Positions 32,077 to 35,316 of a stretch of 35,316 nucleotides of DNA are shown one piece after another. The notes under the pieces are model-generated. The model was not told the origin of the DNA. It made no database searches and was given only the letters and a program-made list of their open reading frames with translations. The translations under genes and the position numbers were made by a program. The DNA is from JANNRR01 sp031401675 (GTDB lineage Bacteria; Pseudomonadota; Alphaproteobacteria; Rhodobacterales; Rhodobacteraceae), in contig JANNRR010000017.1 in assembly GCA_031401675.1 (NCBI GenBank), positions 1-35,316 on the forward strand, in the 5' to 3' direction. How positions within the stretch are numbered: the first letter of the stretch is position 1; each line of letters begins with the position of its first letter.

Positions 32077-33210
32077 ATGGGGGCGATCAGCCTCAAAGGC
32101 GTGGGCAAGGTTTATGATGGCGGTATCACCGCCGTCCGCGCGGTTGATCTGCAGATCGGCGACGGCGAATTTGTCGTGTTCGTCGGCCCTTCGGGGTGTG
32201 GTAAATCCACTCTTCTGCGCATGATCGCCGGGCTCGAAGCGATCACGACTGGCGAGGTGCAGATCGGTGGGAAAAGGGTCAACGAATTGCCCGCACGTGA
32301 CCGCGACATCGCCATGGTGTTCCAGTCCTACGCGCTCTATCCGCAGATGACCGTCCGCGAGAACATTTCGTTCGCGTTGGAACTGCGAAATCTTCCCAAA
32401 TCGGAAATCGTGGCCAGGGTGGACGAAGCCGCGCGCATCCTAGATCTTGCCGGCTTGCTTGACCGCAAGCCAGCACAACTGTCCGGTGGCCAGCGGCAGC
32501 GAGTCGCGATGGGCCGTGCCATAGTGCGGCACCCCAAGGCATTCCTGCTGGACGAGCCGCTTTCGAACCTCGACGCCAAGCTCCGCGTACAGTTGCGTGC
32601 GGAGTTGGGACGTCTGCACGAGCGACTGGGCGTGACCACGATCCACGTGACACATGACCAGGTAGAGGCGATGACGCTGGGTAGCCGGGTCGCGGTGTTC
32701 TCGGAGGGACGTCTCATGCAGTATGATACGCCTCGCGCGCTGTACCATTCGCCCGCAAACCTCTTTGTCGCCAGCTTCATCGGCAGCCCGGCGATGAACT
32801 TGATCGCAGCCATCTGGGCCGACGGGGGGGTGCGGATAGGGCCGCTTTTGCTTGATGTCCGGCCACGCGACAAGGCGCGGACGCCCGGTCCAGGTACACC
32901 CGTCATCCTCGGAGTCCGACCCGAGCATCTGCGTTGGCTTCCACCTGGCAGCGATGGCACAATTCCTGCCCGCGTGGAGCTGGTCGAGCGTCTGGAACCT
33001 GAATCCTACGTGATGGCCATGCCAACCTGCAGTGATCTCAGGGTTCTCGGGCCGGAAGACACGGCTGCGGGATCGGGTTCAGGCAAGGGCGTGCCCCTGA
33101 TATTGCGCTGCCCTGCAGATGAGTTGCCAACCCCGAAAGCCGAAATCTCGGTGCTCCCGGACCCCGGACGCGCGCACCTCTTTGACCCTTTCAGTGGCGA
33201 AGTCATCTGA
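32077..33210 (+). CDS. ABC transporter ATP-binding protein, MalK/UgpC-like, without local partners (377 aa)
   Basis: A CUT1-type sugar importer ATPase. Walker A GPSGCGKST (37-45), Q-loop VFQSYALYP, signature LSGGQ (135-139), Walker B AFLLDEP (155-161) and HVTHDQVEA are all intact, followed by a C-terminal regulatory OB-fold region (from about residue 235). It is likely to serve glycerol-phosphate or oligosaccharide-type permeases, but no CUT1 permease or binding protein lies in the window, so it may energise a transporter encoded elsewhere. It is the first gene of block E, 30 bases before the lipoyl-domain gene. Confidence 0.9.
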   Translation: MGAISLKGVGKVYDGGITAVRAVDLQIGDGEFVVFVGPSGCGKSTLLRMIAGLEAITTGEVQIGGKRVNELPARDRDIAMVFQSYALYPQMTVRENISFALELRNLPKSEIVARVDEAARILDLAGLLDRKPAQLSGGQRQRVAMGRAIVRHPKAFLLDEPLSNLDAKLRVQLRAELGRLHERLGVTTIHVTHDQVEAMTLGSRVAVFSEGRLMQYDTPRALYHSPANLFVASFIGSPAMNLIAAIWADGGVRIGPLLLDVRPRDKARTPGPGTPVILGVRPEHLRWLPPGSDGTIPARVELVERLEPESYVMAMPTCSDLRVLGPEDTAAGSGSGKGVPLILRCPADELPTPKAEISVLPDPGRAHLFDPFSGEVI

Positions 33211-33240
33211 TCTGGCCAGAATCCAACGAGGAATTCCAGA

Positions 33241-33477
33241 ATGAAAAGCGTACTGAAAATGCCGAAAGTCGGCGATGCTGCGAACGAGGTGCTGGTCGTC
33301 GGAATCTCGGTCGCTCCGGGCGATATTGTAGCCGCTGGAGATACGCTCTTCACTGTGGAAACCGACAAAACGACAGTTGACGTGCCGGCTCCGGCCGCCG
33401 GTCGGGTGATCGAAATCCTGGTTAAGGTGGACGACGAACTCCCGACAGGCGCACACACGGTAGTGCTGGAGGTGTGA
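33241..33477 (+). CDS. Stand-alone lipoyl-domain (biotinyl/lipoyl attachment) protein (78 aa)
   Basis: A single lipoyl/biotinyl carrier domain. K43 in ETDKTTVDVPAP is the expected lipoylation site: the pattern DK-x-x-x-D/E-V-x-A/S is that of E2 lipoyl domains, while biotin carriers have MKM. It has no E3-binding or acyltransferase domain and ends at LEV. GAGGAAT is upstream of the ATG. Because E1 alpha and beta are encoded in this locus but no E2 is, it may be a separate swinging arm for that enzyme. Its stop overlaps the GTG of the next frame (see the MaoC gene). Confidence 0.85.
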   Translation: MKSVLKMPKVGDAANEVLVVGISVAPGDIVAAGDTLFTVETDKTTVDVPAPAAGRVIEILVKVDDELPTGAHTVVLEV

Positions 33478-33479
33478 AG

Positions 33480-33998
33480 TTGGAGCAACCCGGCCAGTCC
33501 GCCCCCACCGTCCACGACGCCCGCGAACGGCGCTTCGGCGGCTTTATCGAGGACTACCGGCCGGGTGACCGGTACCGCCACTGGCCGGGCAAGACCGTGA
33601 CCGAGGCTGAGGATCACATGTTCTGTTTGTTGACGATGGCGGCAAGCCCCCTGCACATCGACCGCGCCTATGCGGCGGCCGAGATGCCTGGCGGGCGCAA
33701 CATCGTTGTCGGCACATACATCTATTCACTGCTTCTCGGAATGAGCGTGCCCGACATTTCAGGCCGAGCCATCGCGAACCTTGGCCTGTCGGAGCTGCGG
33801 CACCTGGCACCGCTGCATCACGGCGACACGCTCTACGGCGAAACCGAGGTGCTTTCCGTCCGCGCTTCGGCGTCGCAACCAAGGACCGGGATTCTGACGG
33901 TGCGGACTGACGGGTTCGATCAGGATCGACGCCACGTCTGCACTTTCACCCGCGCCGTTCTTCTGCCGCGCCGACCCGTCGCTGGAACGGCTGAATGA
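33480..33998 (+). CDS. MaoC family hydratase (172 aa)
   Basis: A hot-dog fold (R)-specific enoyl-CoA hydratase-like protein. Near residues 10-60 it has a FGGFIEDYRPGDRYRHWPG start and a TVTEAEDHMF helix, then the SPLHIDRAYAA motif where LHxD supplies the active-site histidine and aspartate. The layout resembles mesaconyl-CoA and itaconyl-CoA hydratases. I chose TTG 33480: the ribosome-binding GGAGGT (33468-33473) lies six bases upstream. The GTG at 33474 (GTGA overlap) has no such spacing. It overlaps the next gene by four bases. It probably hydrates an unsaturated dicarboxylyl-CoA or similar. Confidence 0.85.
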   Translation: MEQPGQSAPTVHDARERRFGGFIEDYRPGDRYRHWPGKTVTEAEDHMFCLLTMAASPLHIDRAYAAAEMPGGRNIVVGTYIYSLLLGMSVPDISGRAIANLGLSELRHLAPLHHGDTLYGETEVLSVRASASQPRTGILTVRTDGFDQDRRHVCTFTRAVLLPRRPVAGTAE

Positions 33999-35212
33999 CC
34001 GCGCCTCTGGAAGGCGTTCGCGTGGTCGAGATGGCGACCGTAGTCGCAGGGCCGGGGGTCGCCCGTTATCTGGCCGACTACGGGGCCGACGTGATCAAGG
34101 TTGAAGCGCCAGGCGGTGATCCGACCCGGCGTATGGGCTGGATCGGCGTCGACGAGACCGATAGCTACTTCTGGAAACTGTTGAACCGCAACAAGCGGAC
34201 AGTAGTGATGGACCTGAAGTCCAGCGCCGGGAAAGCACAGTTTCAAACGCTGCTGGAAAGCGCGGACGTCCTGATCGAGAACATGCGTCCAGGCAAGCTC
34301 AAGTCCCTCGGTTTCGCACCTGCCGTTCTGCTGGAGCGCAATCCGGCACTGGTTATTCTGCAGGTCAGCGGCTTCGGTCAAGACGGCCCCTATGCACTGC
34401 ATCCGGGTTTTGCCACCATTGCCGAGGCGCTGAGTGGCCTATCCGACCTGATGGGCGAGGCTGACGGCGCGCCACTCCTGCCACCGATCGCCCTGACAGA
34501 TGAAGTAACGGCGCTGGCAGGGGCATTTTCGGTGATGGCCGCATTGCGACATGCGGAACGTACAGGCGAAGGGCAGTTGATCGACGTCAATCTACTGACC
34601 ACGATGTTCCAGATCATGGGACCCCTGCCATCGGCCTACGCCCATATGGGGTATCTTCAGCCAAGACTGGGTGCCGGTATCCCGTACACGGTTCCGCGCG
34701 GCACCTACCGGTGTGCCGACGGCGTGTGGGTCGCCGTATCATCGTCATCCGACACCGTGGCGGCACGGGTTCTCGATCTTGTCGGGCTGACGGGCGATGA
34801 CCGGTTCAGGACTTTCCAGGATCGCAGCCGCAACCGCGAATCGCTGGAGGCAGCGGTCAAGAATTGGGTCGGGAGCCGTGCATCGGCCGAAGTGATGGCA
34901 GAGTTCCGGCGCGTCGACGCGGCGATCGCGCGGGTTCTCAACATGAAAGACATCTTCGAGGACGCCCATTTCCGTGAACGCGAGATGATCGTCTCTGTCG
35001 ATGGGGTGAAGATGCAGAACCTCGTCGCGCGCCTGTCCCGCACTCCGGGCCAGCTAAAACATGCAGGGCGCCCCCTGGACGCAGACGGCCCTGACCTGCG
35101 CACCGCCCTTGATGCCGGCATTCCGGTCTGGCAGCCACGGCCAGACGAACAAGGGTCGCCACCACCCCGGAAGACAAGGCGGCCAGCCGGTCGCCCCCGC
35201 AGCAAGGGCTGA
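33995..35212 (+). CDS. CaiB/BaiF (family III) CoA-transferase (405 aa)
   Basis: A family III CoA-transferase, such as formyl-CoA:oxalate or citramalate/succinyl-CoA transferases. The N-terminal GVRVVEMATVVAGPGVARYLADYGADVIKVEAPGGDP-like pattern is seen at 7-43. D169 (ALTDE) is at the position of the catalytic aspartate of formyl-CoA transferase that forms the acyl anhydride and CoA thioester. NRNKR (64-68) is another family motif. A C-terminal tail of about 30 basic/proline-rich residues (from about 375) is not typical. It is the last gene of block E and overlaps the MaoC gene (ATGA). It probably activates an acid as its CoA thioester. Confidence 0.9.
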   Translation: MTAPLEGVRVVEMATVVAGPGVARYLADYGADVIKVEAPGGDPTRRMGWIGVDETDSYFWKLLNRNKRTVVMDLKSSAGKAQFQTLLESADVLIENMRPGKLKSLGFAPAVLLERNPALVILQVSGFGQDGPYALHPGFATIAEALSGLSDLMGEADGAPLLPPIALTDEVTALAGAFSVMAALRHAERTGEGQLIDVNLLTTMFQIMGPLPSAYAHMGYLQPRLGAGIPYTVPRGTYRCADGVWVAVSSSSDTVAARVLDLVGLTGDDRFRTFQDRSRNRESLEAAVKNWVGSRASAEVMAEFRRVDAAIARVLNMKDIFEDAHFREREMIVSVDGVKMQNLVARLSRTPGQLKHAGRPLDADGPDLRTALDAGIPVWQPRPDEQGSPPPRKTRRPAGRPRSKG

Positions 35213-35242
35213 ACGCCAAAGCGGACAAGATAGAAGTGGATA

Positions 35243-35265
35243 CCGGTGTCGTCGCCTGACACGGG
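35243..35265. terminator. Hairpin downstream of the CoA-transferase gene
   Basis: CCGGTGTC (35243-35250) and GACACGGG (35258-35265) pair at seven of eight positions around a seven-base loop, 31 bases after the stop codon. There is no T-run after it, so it is at best a weak or Rho-assisted terminator. The remaining bases to the window end (35266-35316) show no gene. Confidence 0.3.
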
Positions 35266-35316
35266 CAAAAGAATGAGGTTAGTGTCGGTCGGGCAATTCT
35301 GTCATCACCATAGAGA

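Noticed and set aside
1..35316. CRISPR arrays, tRNA or rRNA genes, phage genes, defence systems
   Set aside because: No regularly spaced repeats with unique spacers, no cloverleaf or rRNA sequence, and no phage or restriction proteins were seen on either strand.

Overview
The window is GC-rich and densely coded. Its gene families (RbsABC-type and PotABCD-type ABC importers, enolase-superfamily acid-sugar dehydratases, short-chain dehydrogenases, a LacI-family regulator, CaiB and MaoC proteins) point to an alphaproteobacterium, most likely of the Rhodobacter/Paracoccus group. That placement is inferred from gene content only; there is no rRNA or tRNA in the window. I recognise no phage, CRISPR or defence genes. 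The window reads as a catabolic gene island.

Left edge (1-515): debris of mobile elements, namely four tandem 22-24 bp repeats and a fragment resembling an IS6-family transposase N-terminus. Block A (516-6217): a PotABCD-like ABC importer operon plus an SDR dehydrogenase on the minus strand, divergent from a LuxR-type regulator. The regulator is followed by a decayed MOSC-domain gene (6269-6815). Block B (7084-20599): a mandelate-racemase-type dehydratase divergent from a LacI-family regulator, then a long minus-strand run. Read in the direction of transcription this run is SDR, SMP-30 lactonase, second enolase-superfamily dehydratase, SBP/permease/ATPase of one sugar transporter, another SDR, and SBP/ATPase/permease of a second sugar transporter.

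Block C (21200-27366, plus strand): a tartrate/isopropylmalate-dehydrogenase-like enzyme, amidohydrolase-type lactonase, VOC protein, EthD protein, two SDRs and a single-chain class I fumarase-type hydro-lyase. Block D (31874-27425, minus strand): a third enolase-superfamily protein, SDR, second VOC protein, and E1 beta and E1 alpha of a 2-oxoacid dehydrogenase, with overlapping or nearly abutting genes. Block E (32077-35212, plus strand, divergent from D): an orphan MalK/UgpC-type ATPase, a stand-alone lipoyl-domain protein, a MaoC hydratase and a CaiB-type CoA-transferase.

As a working model (inference), blocks B-E take up one or more sugars or sugar acids and oxidise them with SDRs. They then open lactones (SMP-30, amidohydrolase), dehydrate the acids (three enolase-superfamily enzymes), pass through a hydroxy-diacid stage (fumarase-like and tartrate-dehydrogenase-like enzymes), and finish through a 2-oxoacid dehydrogenase and CoA chemistry (CoA-transferase, MaoC). 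The substrate cannot be read from the sequence. Notable points are the missing E2/E3 partners of the E1 enzyme alongside a free lipoyl domain, six SDRs, three unlike enolase-superfamily enzymes, two related VOC proteins, and CG-centred LacI-type operator candidates recurring in several of the intergenic promoters.
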